The notes under the pieces: model-generated
The model's database searches: none
What the model was told of the DNA's origin: nothing
Seen by the model: only the letters and a program-made list of their open reading frames with translations
Shown here: positions 33,142 through 44,824 of the stretch, one piece after another
How positions within the stretch are numbered: the first letter of the stretch is position 1
How the letters are laid out: every line of letters starts with the position of its first letter
NCBI RefSeq assembly: GCF_910591885.1
Contig: NW_025963549.1
Span: forward strand, 1,984,001 to 2,048,000
From: Bombus terrestris
Taxonomy: Eukaryota > Arthropoda > Insecta > Hymenoptera > Apidae
Direction of reading: 5' to 3'
DNA length: 64,000 bases
Position numbers and translations under genes: made by a program

Positions 33142-34346
33142 TTAATTCAAACCCGTTTGAAAGCGGTGAGGAGAACGAACTCTCCTGCCCGAACGCGTGG
33201 TATAATTGGTTCTTGCGTCTCCGTCGCTTTGTTGCGCTTGCTCGCTGCTTTGCGGTCGGGAGATTTTCCCAGGTAAAAATACGTCGTAGGTTTCTGCGCT
33301 CCTTTGCAGATGCTCTATATCTTCCGACACGATGAAGGCGGGTTTTAAACGATCTACGGAGACTTTCACGCTTTTGTCCTTCATCCGTATGGTAATGGTT
33401 TTCATCCCACGCTGTGTAACCTGATAAGGGCCATCGTATGGTGGTTGCAGTGGACCTCCGAATGCATCGTCGCGTACGAAAACGCACGGCGACGTTTCTA
33501 AATCGCGGAACATGAACGTTTTCTTTTCGCCGTGTCGTGAAGTCGGCAGAGGTCTAATATCGCTCATTCGCTCTCGCAGAGAGTTTGCGAATTCCGCGTT
33601 GGCCGGTTGTTTTGCTGGTACAAAGAATTTTGCTGGCAATCGTATGTCCGTACCATAAATTATTTCGGCTGCCGTTGCGCTCAGGTCCTCCTTGATAGCG
33701 GTTCTAATGCCTAAAAGAACTATGGGAAGGCTTTCAACCCAGTTGCTTGAATTGTGGCATTTGATTGCGGCCTTAAGCTGCCTGTGAAAGCGCTGTACCA
33801 TCCTGTTGGACGCGAGGTGGTAGGCTGTGGTACGCAAATGCTTAATGCCGAGCATCCGGCATAGTTCGTTGAAAAGACTGGATTCGAATTGGCGTCCTTG
33901 ATCGGTTGTTATTTTTGCTGGGACGACAAAACGCGCTATCCATGTGGAAAGAAGAGCCGAGGCAACGGTCGTCCCTTCCATATCTGGTATTGGAATCGCT
34001 TCGGGCCAACGTGAAAAACGGTCGATACATGTTAGACAATATCGGTAGCCTTGTGAGTATTGCAAGACGATGATGTCTAAATGTATATGCTCGAATCGTC
34101 CTGCGAGCTCTCCGAATGTTCCGGTCGGCGTCGATACGTGCCTCGTTACTTTACATTGTTGACACGCGATGCATTGCCGTGTCCATTTTGGCAATCTTTG
34201 TTTACCGCCGGCCAAACTATACGCGATTTTACAAATTTTTGGATCGCGCGTATCCCTAGATGGGAAAGTCCGTGGAGCGAATTGAATACGTCGCGCCGCA
34301 AGTGTTTCGGTACGTACGGTCGTACGATGTCGCCTGATACGTTGCA
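33142..34346 (-). pseudogene. Gypsy-1 integrase, spacer copy
   Basis: From about 34200 the frame reads CIACQQCKVTRHV (end of the HHCC zinc module), FEHIHLDIIV (first catalytic Asp), YCLTCIDRFSRWPEAIPI, and ITTDQGRQFESSLFNEL (second Asp). The third catalytic position reads RMVQRFHRQL: Gln where the family has Glu (compare GMVERL in Gypsy-2). HLASNRM also departs from HPxSNGM. PLQPPYDGPYQVTQR and RSGRRVRSPHRFQTGLN close pol. The first 50 or so codons of the open frame (34200-34346) are out of the true frame because of a frameshift from RNase H. The Glu-to-Gln change should abolish strand transfer. It is shared with the other copy. Confidence 0.9.
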
Positions 34347-35030
34347 TTATATTTCCGCCTCGTAATCCGGAAAACGAATTTTCTTAAGCTGCAACGCGGA
34401 TATATCGGAGTTGATAATGTCGCGGAGCTCCTTGTCGTTTTCTTGCGCGGCGGCGAGAGTTTTGTGCTCCACGGATTTTTCTATGGCTTCGATGCGAGAT
34501 AGGGCATCGGCTGCATTGTTATTCAGCCCTTTTATATGCCTTATATCGGTCGTGAACTGCCCGATATAATCTAGTTGACGGAATTGTCTCGGCGAACACT
34601 TGTCGGGATTTTGACTGAACGCATAGGTGTGGGGTTTGTGATCTATGAAAATAATGAAATTCCTCCCTTCTACGGCGTGTCTAAATCGCTTGACTGCGGT
34701 ATACATAGCGAGTAATTCGCCATCGTACGCACTATATTTTCGCTGCGCGCAATTTAAGGGTTTAGTTAAGAAACCCAACGGTTGCCAAGTGTCATTCGCG
34801 CGTTGCTGTAACACCGCCCCTATTGCAAAGTCGGACGCGTCTACTGCGAGGCTGATGGGCGCGCCAGGTATAGGATGCGCTAACATCTTAGCGTTAGGTA
34901 GGGCGCGTTTTGACTCGCGAAAGCTCGTTTTGTCTTCCTCCGACTAAATAATGGGCATGTTGCCCTTTTTCGCCCCTTGTAACAAATCGTTGAGGGGTTG
35001 CAAAATTTTAGCTGCCACGGTATGAAACGT
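34347..35030 (-). pseudogene. Gypsy-1 RNase H and RT end, spacer copy
   Basis: RNase H reads LAVDASDFAIGAVLQQR, then PLGFLTKPLNCAQRKYSAYD and GELLAMYTAVKRFRH, FIIFIDHKPHTYAF and NNNAADALSRIE, the standard Gypsy pattern. A short RT tail continues to 35030, where homology with 63815 stops abruptly at the junction with the right arm (35030-35039, beside a repeated 'gaatttcg'). Confidence 0.9.
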
Positions 35031-35162
35031 GAATTTCGCTGAATTTCGTGACGAACATTTATGGAATATTTTTACACATTGTATCTACGACTCAGGGCCC
35101 ATAGGTTGTACCTTACTTTATTATTTTATGTAAATTCGAGGATTACGACGACAATCGATAAC

Positions 35163-35271
35163 CTCAAATAAGTCTGACGGTCAAACTTCCCATATACCGT
35201 GTCCTCTACATATTTCATTATAAATGACCTGAGTCAAATATTGATGTTTTTGACCGTCAGATGTATTTGAG
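35163..35271. repeat. MITE-like 109-bp hairpin element, right-arm copy
   Basis: Terminal inverted repeats of about 21 bp (CTCAAATAAGTCTGACGGTCA and its near reverse complement) around a 67-bp middle. Non-coding. Next to it is a run of 17 G (35298-35314). Confidence 0.65.
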
Positions 35272-35609
35272 TTAAGGCTACCAATACTAGTCGCCATGGG
35301 GGGGGGGGGGGGGTCGGGGGTAAAAGAATTCGCATTTGCCTACCTGACGACAATTTCTGGTTGCGGTGACATTGTTTTTACATTAATTGTAGCTCAGCGG
35401 TCTAGGTACTTCGAGGCGACAACGACGTAATTTGCTTTGTCCCATGACTCATGTACCGCTACACTTCTATTTCTATAGAAATATAATGCTAAATACTAAA
35501 ATATATCACAAGTATTTCATATTTGAAATAACAGTCAAATTAACGGAATTAATCTGTTTGACATCTATGCGGTTCAAGTCTTGTACGAATATATGTACAG
35601 CCTGTAGTT

Positions 35610-38050
35610 TTAATATTCTAAGCGCGTATTGTATGCCGGACACTTATCTTTAATAAATTTTGCAAATCTGTTCATATTAAGTGATGAATCCTTAGGCCAA
35701 TGACGAATAAGGCGACCTTTAAAAGATTTAACGAAACTTGCTTCTGCTGAACTTGGTCTATGAAGGTCGAATAGCTTCTCGTTTGTTTTTCAATTAAAGA
35801 CATACTTTATGGAATGTGTTTTACTGACATACCGATTCCAAGGATTTCCGGTGCTTCTTAAAAATATTACACTCTGTTGTATAAAATATAATTTGTCCTT
35901 ATTATAACCATTAACATCTAATGTCTTTTCTGGAAGTTCGTATACTAAGGCATCGGAATTATTTTTTATTTTACGCTGTGTTACTCGCAACTTTTCACAG
36001 ATATATGTACCAACTGGAAGTAGTTCTTTGTCACGTATTCGAGTATAGTTATTTCCTGCTGGTTTCCACAAAGCTTCACAGAACAACGTCGCTTCCTCTT
36101 ACCTTTAAACAACAGTCATACATTAGTATCACATGAACGTACTCCTTGAAAAAGCATTTCATTACTGGAAATCTAAAAGTTTATTATTGATCTCAATAAG
36201 ATTCACTTGCTTACCTGCTCCTCAAATATTTTTTGCTAATGTCCACTCCTCCTAAGTAGAATGCATCTATAATATGCAATGCAAGTACTTTTTGCTGATA
36301 TATAAACTCCTTAGTCATTTCATATACAACCTCTGCGTTCACAAGTGTATTTGGTGGTAATTCTATGCCAATTTCATCGACACTAACCCAAGAATTCTTT
36401 GTATATTTATATACGTTGCTCCTTCCCACGCCCATATAAAATGTAGCGTGCTTCTTATCATCATCAGACCTTGGCTTTGTACCACATGGCATACAAAACC
36501 AGTCATATAGTGATAAAAATGCATTTTCAATGTTAAATTCCATCAATTGTGCTGGATTAATAGTAAGAAATGAAGTATCTTTCAAAAGAGTATTCAATTT
36601 GTCTTTGGTTTCATGTGTCTTGGGATTGTCCTAGTTTCATGTGGAAGTTTCCAATACTCTAGATATTGTTTGCGCATATCAGCTTGTTTTGTCTCAACAA
36701 GAGTATTATCCGCATAAACTGCTGCAATTTTGCACAGGTCGATTATTTGTTTTCCGGCCAAATCTTTGTTAGAAGCACGTAGATATTGAACAAATTGTTT
36801 CTCTCTTTTTAATTCATTATATGATACTAGTTGTAAAACGTCGTCATTTACACCACCATTTAAAAGCAGACGATTAACATGCTTCAGATATTCAACAACA
36901 ACTTGTACCCTAGATCGTTTCTTCTTACATATTAGGTAACGTTCTGAATTTCCTGGTCTAGAAGAGTTTGGTGTAAAAATACAAACTTCTTCAAAGCAGC
37001 GATACATTAAATAAACTAAACCAGCGCTAAAGGGTGTAAAAAGGTTGAATAATTTTGTCACAAAATCACCACCCTCTCTTTCAACCATCAATGCTATTAA
37101 ACATCGACAAAGATACAGTTGTTTTGAAAGAATTTCTTGTACATTTTCTTGTCGTTCTACTGAGAATCCTCAATCAGACATCACAAAATGTACTCCTTTG
37201 CCATGGGTATGCTGCATTATAAGATTTGTAAATGCCTCTTCATTATCTGGGTCAAAGACATCACCACTTTCCTTTGGTCCGTAGTATGGATGAAATGTTT
37301 CACAAGGACCCGCATAAAAGTGTTCTAATTTGAAATCATGTTCATTTTCTAATGTAAGAGCAAATCCTTTAGCACGTCATTTCTTTCGCCATAGAACATG
37401 TTCACTAAAACCTCCTGCTCCAGCACATACATCTGCAAAGTATAGCAGCCCATTCTCCCTCAAACCTTTTGGGTTAGTAAACATAAAGTTACATGCTCTA
37501 TCTGTATTCGCCATTTTAACAGTAGCACGATTTAAAAAAAGTGTTTAAAAAAGTTTTCGCATTGATAACAGTTTTCACTATATCTTCACAACAGAAATCA
37601 ATTTCATCATCTGTGGTCAACTTTTCATATCACCATTTCATATCTTTTACACACTTTATAACTTCCTCTGCAGGATTCCATTTAAGACCTGAATCTTCAT
37701 GTCCAGGAACATGATGTCCAAAGCCTCTGCGACCATGCTGTCTAGGTGCTTGAACTGGCTCTAAACGACCTTGATCATTATTTCCGAAACCGTAACCGCC
37801 TTATATCCCATCATTCGCATCATCCTTTTGCCGTTATCGAGGAGATTGTTTGACTCTTGTGTTATTACTTGTATTCTTCTATTGTCAACTACCTTTTCAT
37901 CAATATCCTCCTCGTCAGATTCACTTGAACATCTGCGAATTGTTTGTCGTTTACTATGATTATAAGTATCTCTTTCACAGTTCTTCCTTTTTGTCCTAGT
38001 TTCCAATTCTTCTTGCATGGTATGTTGATGCATCAGTCGCATAACAATTC
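35610..38050 (-). pseudogene. CMTR1: CMTR1 pseudogene, copy M
   Basis: Mirror copy of the 22610-25050 pseudogene, with the same order of CMTR1 segments. The SAM loop here reads ADVCAGAGGFSEHVL; copy L has Ser for the first Ala. It carries the same three in-frame TGAs (after KW, after WRKK, and in MSD*GFS) and the same frame changes, so it descends from an already dead copy. It differs from L at scattered bases; for example AAATTG stands where L has AAATGG near the second frameshift, and it agrees there with copy R. It ends against the recombinant solo LTR at 38051. Confidence 0.9.
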
Positions 38051-38295
38051 TGCTAGGAACATGATACATTTACACTGTACATGTGAATGTGTGTATAAGC
38101 GTCAGAGGACGTCCAGGCCTTAGTTGGGACAAAAGACAAGAGTCAGGCGTTAGAAGTATCTGGAGGAGCCGGTTGACAACAAGCGTGCGTGCTAGTAGCA
38201 TTTCGAGGTCTTTAGAGTATAAGATATATGTATAAATGTTGTGTGCTAAGTAAAGGGAATTATTTGTATTTCCGAATCCATTCTATACCATTACA
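38051..38295 (+). mobile_element. Solo Copia-2 LTR, recombinant, right arm
   Basis: 245 bp at the site where the left arm holds complete Copia-2, with the same flanks (GAATT and GTATT, seen inverted). One end (TGCTAGGAACATG ... GTGAATGTGTGTATAAG) carries the bases of the left-arm 5' LTR. The rest (AGGCGTT, GGAGGAGCCGG, CTAGTAGCATTTCG, ACCATTACA) carries those of the 3' LTR. The switch falls between about 38098 and 38145. Confidence 0.9.
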
Positions 38296-39265
38296 AATAC
38301 ATTAACGTACAGGAATATTATAATATTCAGTAACAACGATAGAATTAACCAGTTCGCAAGTATAAAAGAGACACATTTTACACTGTGACGAAATAATATC
38401 CAAGAAATCTGATATAACATACATGGAAAATACACGAATCAGACTGAGAAACCACTGCGCACTTTCGTCACTAACTTCGACACAACCGTTACCAACTACT
38501 CGCGGAGTGAGATTGACCGAAGCGGTCCAGAGGCAACGCCCACGTACCCCAAGCGGCTACTGCCCCGCCACCAATAGTAACCCGACAGAACAGGATAATA
38601 CTTGAATTCGTTGTTCCCTAAATTTTGAATTTATTTACCTCAACAATATATATAATGTACAAAAATTTATAGTAATTTAAAATACTGTTTATAATAACAT
38701 GTAAATTATATTAATTATCTGATGAACGCAATGAGAGAAAGGTAAAGACCAGCGTGGCCGATGCGGCACTAACTCTACATCCGGTTGACCTCAATTTACC
38801 TACCTACGTACCTACACAGTGACGCCTACGCTTTAAAACTTTTGTCGAAATTTTAAAGTTTTAATGGTAAACTCTTCGTTCTTATAATATCTAACTGACA
38901 GGCATGCACCATTTATAAAAGACTCAACATAAATTTCGTAGTTGAGTATTATTGAAAGTCTCTAATTTAATTCAGAAAGGCAATAATTTGTTTAACGAAA
39001 TAAGCCACTTATTTATCATCCGGGTTTCTACCATGACATTTATGTTATAATAGCAATATGAAAATAAGGCAATTTGAGTAAAGAAATACTATTTCAAGTC
39101 ATTTTCGCCTATACATCTTAAGTGGTTTATAAATGATTCGTGTATACCCTTCTTTCCTTCTGCCACTACTCACGTGAAACTATAACTAGCATTTAAACAA
39201 AATCAACTATGTTTCGCGTCAACGAGAGTCGTAAATTCCCGTTACCATCAGATAATCGACGCCAC
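38296..39265. other. Non-coding sequence shared by both arms
   Basis: Mirror of 16603-17567. Contains the 60-codon frame 38423-38605 (plus), which differs from the left-arm frame by one residue (Gly for Asp). No domain recognised, no gene called. Confidence 0.5.
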
Positions 39266-39510
39266 TGTAAGGATATAGAAGGGGTTCGGAAATACAAATA
39301 ATTCCCTTTATTTAGCACACAACAGTTATACATATATCTTATACTCTAAGGACCTCGAAATCCTACTCGCACGCACGCTTGTTGCCAACCGACTCTTCCA
39401 GATACTTGTAACGACTGACTCTTGTCTTTTGTCCCAACTAAGGCCTGGACGTCCGCTGACGCTTACACACATATTCACATCTACAGTGTAAATGTATCAT
39501 GTTCCTAACA
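39266..39510 (-). mobile_element. Solo LTR, Copia-2 family, right arm
   Basis: Mirror of the insertion at 16353-16597. A perfect 5-bp target duplication GCCAC flanks it (39261-39265 and 39511-39515). Confidence 0.93.
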
Positions 39511-39639
39511 GCCACGAACAGATCGATAACCTTATTTCTGCTAGGATAATCGGGGTGGTTCAATTAAGTATACACTGATTTAACAGGTATAAATTACCGT
39601 TCATTCAAACAATTTGATTAGAGAAATATAAACTGCTAG

Positions 39640-40625
39640 AGCATAATTAGGAACGTGACGCTAGGCAAATGCCTCAGCGATCAACAGCTAAAGGACGTCG
39701 AAGACCTCATGACAAACCCCCCCAGACACGGGACGCTAGGATACCGACACTGCCTGGCGAAATTCGATCGTTTTTCGCGTTAGACCGAAGCCGTTTCCAT
39801 CGCCGACATGGAGGCGGCAACCGTTGCTTCAGCCCTCCTTTCCACGTGGATATTCCGTTTCGACGTACCTTTAAGGATAAGGACCGATCAAGGACGCCAG
39901 TTCGAATCAAACTTATTTAACGAATTATGCCTGTTCCTCGGCATTAGGCATTTACGAACGACAGCCTATCACCCCGCGACCAACGGGATGGTAGAGCGCC
40001 TGCCCCGACAACTAAAAGCAGCAATCAAATGTCACGATACGAGCAACTGTGTAGAAATCTTGCCAATAGTTTTATTAGGCATACGAACAGCTATTACGGA
40101 CGTGAAAACGACAACAGCCGAAATGGTTTATGGCACCGGCATACGATTGCCGGCAGAATTCTGTGTACCAACGAAGCAACAGGCCAAGTCGAAATACGGA
40201 AGCCGTCTAAAACTACGAATAGAAAAGATCAGGCCTCTCCCGATTACGCGACACGGCGAAAAGGAAACCTCCGTGTTCCACTCGAAACATCGTCTTACGT
40301 ATTTCTACGTCACGATGCCATCGAAAACCCCTTACAACCACCCTACGGCGGACCGCATCAATTTATATCGAGAGCAAAAAGGACCATTGCTATTGAAGTT
40401 AGCAAAAAGGACGTAATCGTACCCGTAGACCGTCCGAAACGCGTGAATTTTTATTGAACGATAACAGTGAACACCATTACAGCGAAAATCGCGAAGTAAT
40501 AATACCACCTGATGTTTGAAACGAGCAAAACAAAGACGACTCAGGAATTCATCACTCCAGGCGCTCGGGCAGAAAATTTCGCTTCCCTGATCGTTCCCAG
40601 CCAGGCCGTCGATAAGCTAATGCGT
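39640..40625 (+). pseudogene. Gypsy-2 integrase and pol end, right arm
   Basis: Plus-strand mirror of 15203-16200. IRTDQGRQFESNLFNEL, TTAYHPATNGMVERLPRQ (catalytic Glu present) and VYGTGIRLPAEF are in one frame from 39808. The C-terminal NPLQPPYGGPHQFISRAKRT is in another frame after a shift near 40265, and the Arg-rich end of pol stops near 40623. The N-terminal part is broken near 39780. Truncated: no RT or RNase H. Confidence 0.86.
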
Positions 40626-40679
40626 AAGAACTACCAGCGACATAAATATAAATCCTAGATGAAAGAACACGGGAACCTT

Positions 40680-41462
40680 CCGTTTGGAATTTTGGGAAAA
40701 TCTCGTAACATTGTAATCTAGATTCTACCATAACTGTAATTCAACAATTGTAGCCATCCAGTCCGATTGTAATTGTTCGAAACTTGTGATACTGCACTTG
40801 GCCTCGAGGCGACAACCAGTCACCGAACGTAGCCGCGGTCAAGGGATGAACGTTTTGGCTAATAAAGGCATGGAGTAATTCTATAGCTGTCCTTAAATGA
40901 AATAATCGTAGCGGCACGTGACAGTAAACATTCCAACGGTTTCTGTCCCGTGTCTCGCCACACGCAGACTCTATCCGTCGGATAAGATGATTGCCAGATG
41001 TCAACGCATCTCAACAGTATATGTTTAGCTAGCCTGAGGACCCATTATAAACCTTAAGATTTAGTTAATTAAAGTCCTTAACAGTCCTAAACAGGCAAAC
41101 AGTCTTCGTTCCAACTACGGGATGATAGGTGAAATCTATTTTTCCACGGACGACGCTTCCCGCTAGCAACGTTCCCTCAAGGGCTACTAGCATCCTTCTC
41201 TAACCATCAACATGGAAATTGTCCAATTAACAGTAACGTCACTATCAATCTCTTTCCGAGCGAAGTCTTTTCTCCACGAATCCGATGTTCCGGTGCCCTT
41301 AGACACACCCATCATAGTTTTCCACTGCAGCATCATCGTGCCGGAAAATCATTCTCTCGTGAGGTCACATTAGCCAGTTACAAAGAGCCTTAACACTCGG
41401 TGGATATTGTATGTTTTGACAAAGAGTTTGTTCAGTCCTACCTATACCGTAGATAAGGAAGT
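40680..41462 (-). repeat. Unit Q, right arm, first part
   Basis: Mirror of 14375-15200. It is cut by the R1-clade insertion and resumes at 47133 (to about 47400). Confidence 0.75.
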
Positions 41463-41512
41463 ATGGTACAATTTTTTTTTTTGCTTGGGAGGGGAAAATG
41501 CTATTACGCATG

Positions 41513-41534
41513 CCCAGTGACCCGCATCACTGGG
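41513..41534 (-). other. Perfect 3'-UTR hairpin of the R1-clade element
   Basis: CCCAGTGA and TCACTGGG, an 8-bp perfect stem with a 6-nt loop, about 30 nt upstream of the A tract. Some LINEs need a 3' stem-loop for recognition by their RT; that role here is inference. Confidence 0.6.
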
Positions 41535-41821
41535 TTATGTGGGAGTCGGTCGGATGTCGTTGCCATACCCACAAAAAACCCCTCCTCCTTCTTCCTCCGC
41601 TTAGAGGGCAGACAACCCCGGTAAAACCTGTCGGCAGTCATCAGGGTTGTCCTTTCGTGCCCCGTTGTATCTACTTCTTCGGGCAGTTACTGCTCATGTC
41701 GTCCTCTCAGCCAATTCAGAATAGTGGGCTGGTCTCCTTCTGCGGTTTTTCGTTGTTCCATGTTCTTGCCCTCATTGCTCCGCGTAGTTGTTGTTACGCT
41801 CGTTCTCCTCCTTGCCTCTTC

Positions 41822-44800
41822 CTAGGCCCTCGCTGTCACCCTTCTGTGACACATGACGGTCTTGCAGAATTGCCTGAATTTATTCCAGCTCTCGTCCTTG
41901 GCGGTGACCGTGGCGATCAGATTGCCCACGTCTATCTTCCCTCCCTGAGCGTTCTCCAGCTCGATCCTTCTGTCCGTCCACTTCGGGCACGCGAAGAGGG
42001 CGTGCTCTGCATCGTCGTTCGGGTCTCCACAGTCGAGACAGTTGCTGTCGCTGTCCCTGCCAATCCTTTTCCTATAGACACCGAAGCTCCCATGCCCGGT
42101 TAGCAGCTGCATGGTGTGGTGATCGATGTCCATCTTCTTTTTGGTAAATAGCAGCGCACTCGGTATTAGCTTCTTTGTGATATTTTCTTCTTTGTAGTTG
42201 TTCCACTCCTTCTGCCAGTCCTCTTGGGCCTTCATGCGAATCGCCTCCAGTTCCTCCTTCAGCTTGGAACCGTCATCCGTGCCAATCCTGGACCCATGGA
42301 TCTTGTTCCTCTCGTAGGTCTCTCCGAGCATCTTTATCTTTATGTAAATCGGGAGATTCCCGGTCAACACGCAAAGTTCCTCGTGGGAGACGGTACGGTA
42401 TGCCGTCGTTGTTATGCACAGGGCCGTTCGTTGTGCTCGTTTCAGCTTTTTCCTGTTCTTATCGGTATTCGCTGCTCTAGTCCACACCGGTGCTCCGTAA
42501 GTTACGATGGACTCCCACACATTGTAGTAGAGCCTGCGAGCCAGGCTGGGCGGCCCATTGATGTTGGGTAGGATTCCCCTAAGGGCTCCTATTAACTTGT
42601 CGGCTCTGTTACACACCATCTCGATATGCGCACCGAACCTCCGACTGGAGTCGATGACGACTCCGAGATACCTGATGCGATCGACCGTTTCGATGTCCGA
42701 GGAGCCCAACCTGAGTTTCACCACTCTCGGCACTCGCAAGCTTGTGATGAGCATGACCTCCGTCTTTTCCCTCGCCAGGGTGAGCCCGACACTCGTGCAC
42801 CAATCGTTGGCGATCCGTAGCATCGTGTTGACCTTGACGGAGGCATCTTCGTTCCTCCCGACGGAACATGTGATGGCCAGATCATCCGCGAAGGCGGTTG
42901 CTCTGACCATTGGCATGTTGTCGAGTCTCTCGAGCAACCGGTCGTATACCAAGTTCCACAGGAATGGTCCGAGGATGGATCCCTGCGGAACTCCCGCCGC
43001 CACCTCGTGCTCCACCGTGCCGTGCTGGTTGCTCACGATGATCCTCCTTCCGGATAGATAACTGCCGATTAGCCTTTTGACCTTCCATGGCAGCTTCCTC
43101 TTGTCAAATTACTCGTATATGCTCTTCCAGCTGAGCGAATTGAAGGCATTGCTAATATCCAGGGTGATCATCACGCATATTACCTTCTTCTGTTTGCAGA
43201 TGTTGTCAAACTTCATCACCTGCGTGATGGCATCTACCGTGCTCCTCTTCTTTCTGAAGCCATATTGCCTCCGATGGAACGGGTCCGTCCCGATGCATCT
43301 CTCGATGATCCTCTTAAAGCATTTTTCCCAGATCTTGCTCATGGTTGGGAATATGCTTATCGGCCGGTACGCGTTGGGGAGACTGGGATCTTTTCCCGGT
43401 TTCCTTAGCAGTATTACTCTGGCCGTCTTCCAGCAGTCTGGGATCCTTCCTGATTCGGTGATGCCGTTGAACACGCTTGTCACGAGCTCGCTCCTGCGAC
43501 TCGCTACCAGCTTCGCGATCTCGCCCGGCACGCCATCGACTCCTGCAGCCTTCTTGGTGTTCATTCTTCCGGCGGCATCGACGACATCGCCTTCGCCGAT
43601 GGCGACGCTGAGGCTAATATCTCCTTCTTCTTCGGTCTCTGCCTCTTCGCGGCCCTCATAATGGGGGGGTCCGTGTCCCAGGGTGAATAGCCTCTGTAGG
43701 ACTGCCTTCACCATGTCGATCGGCATGTCGTTTGTTGGTCCCTTGCTTTTACATTTCTTCATGACCATACGATATGGATTGCCCCAAGGGTCGCTCTCCA
43801 GTATCTTGCAGTATTCTGCCCAAGCTGTTTTTTTGCTACAGGCGATCTCCTTTTTTAACTGCCTACGGATCTCCTTGTAGGCGCTGACGAGGGGCTCGGT
43901 GTTAACGGCATTCTTCTTTCTTTCTCTCGTCACCTTCCTGAGCGCTTTGTGCGCCTGCGCTCTCAGTTCCGCGATCATCGGGTTCCACCAGTAGTTCGCG
44001 TACTTGCGGCTCGCCGCACCGTTCGACTTCCTTAGCATCCCTTCGCACGTACCTTCGATGATCTTTTGCAAGTGCTCGGCCCCATCCTCTCCGATAGCCG
44101 CGCTGAGGTCCTCCTTCTTCAGTGTGTCGTCGAATCTGCTCAGGAACTCCTCCGGCGACATGTCCTTGGTCACGTACCTGTAGAACTTCGATACGGTTCG
44201 GGTCTTCCTCGTCTTAAACCTGTGGAGCACGTACAGATGGTCCGAGGCCGAGTATTTGTCCAAGACTGCGCTTCCGGCGTGTATCTCGCTGACCTTGTTG
44301 GATGCGCGTATTATGTCGGGGAAGCTCGTCTTCCCGTTCATGAAGTAGGTGTACTTTTCCTTGAGCCTCAATGGAAACACCCGGTGGGCGCTTAGTGCCT
44401 CCATTAAGACTCTCCCTCTCTTGTCTGTGGTCGATCCTCCCCAACAGGTTGACTTTGCGTTGAAGTCTCCGGCCTTGTCGTGTCTTCTAGCAACGCTCTT
44501 CGTCATAGCAGACAGCGTGTCTATGTATTTGCAGTATGCTGGCTTATTTAAGTTGTGCGAACAGTATGCGCTGAAGCAGAAGACGTCGCCAACGCGGACG
44601 CCCACTATCCCGTCGCTCTTGATCTCCGTTGTTTCATCATGCAGCTTGCCATTGAGGTGTGTGACCCGTATCGAGGCGTCTCCTTTGGTGTCATTAAACC
44701 AGTGCGGTAGCTGCCTGTTCGGCTCGGAAATTATTATTATATCCGGCCTAAGTTCGATCGCGCATTGGTGCATCATGTCCTGCGCCAGCTTGCATCTGTT

Positions 44801-44824
44801 GAGGTTTATCTGCAGTATCCTCAT
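41822..44824 (-). pseudogene. R1-clade ORF2: APE endonuclease + reverse transcriptase, one stop
   Basis: About 1000 codons in one frame with a single in-frame TAA at 43109-43111. Endonuclease: MRILQINLNRCKLAQDMM start, IIISEPNRQ (catalytic Glu), GDFNAKSTCWGG (Asp-x-Asn), and SASDHLYVLH (catalytic His pair), all present. RT: PNAYRPISIFPTMSKIWE, QYGFRKKRSTVDAI, MITLDISNAFNSLSW (motif A Asp), AAGVPQGSILGP, and ATAFADDLAITC (FADD box), all present. C-terminal zinc motif CLDCGDPNDDAEHALFAC. The stop lies between motif A and the PQGS motif, so the palm is cut. The start codon overlaps the ORF1 stop as ATGA, suggesting re-initiation. It would nick target DNA and prime reverse transcription there. 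Confidence 0.93.
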
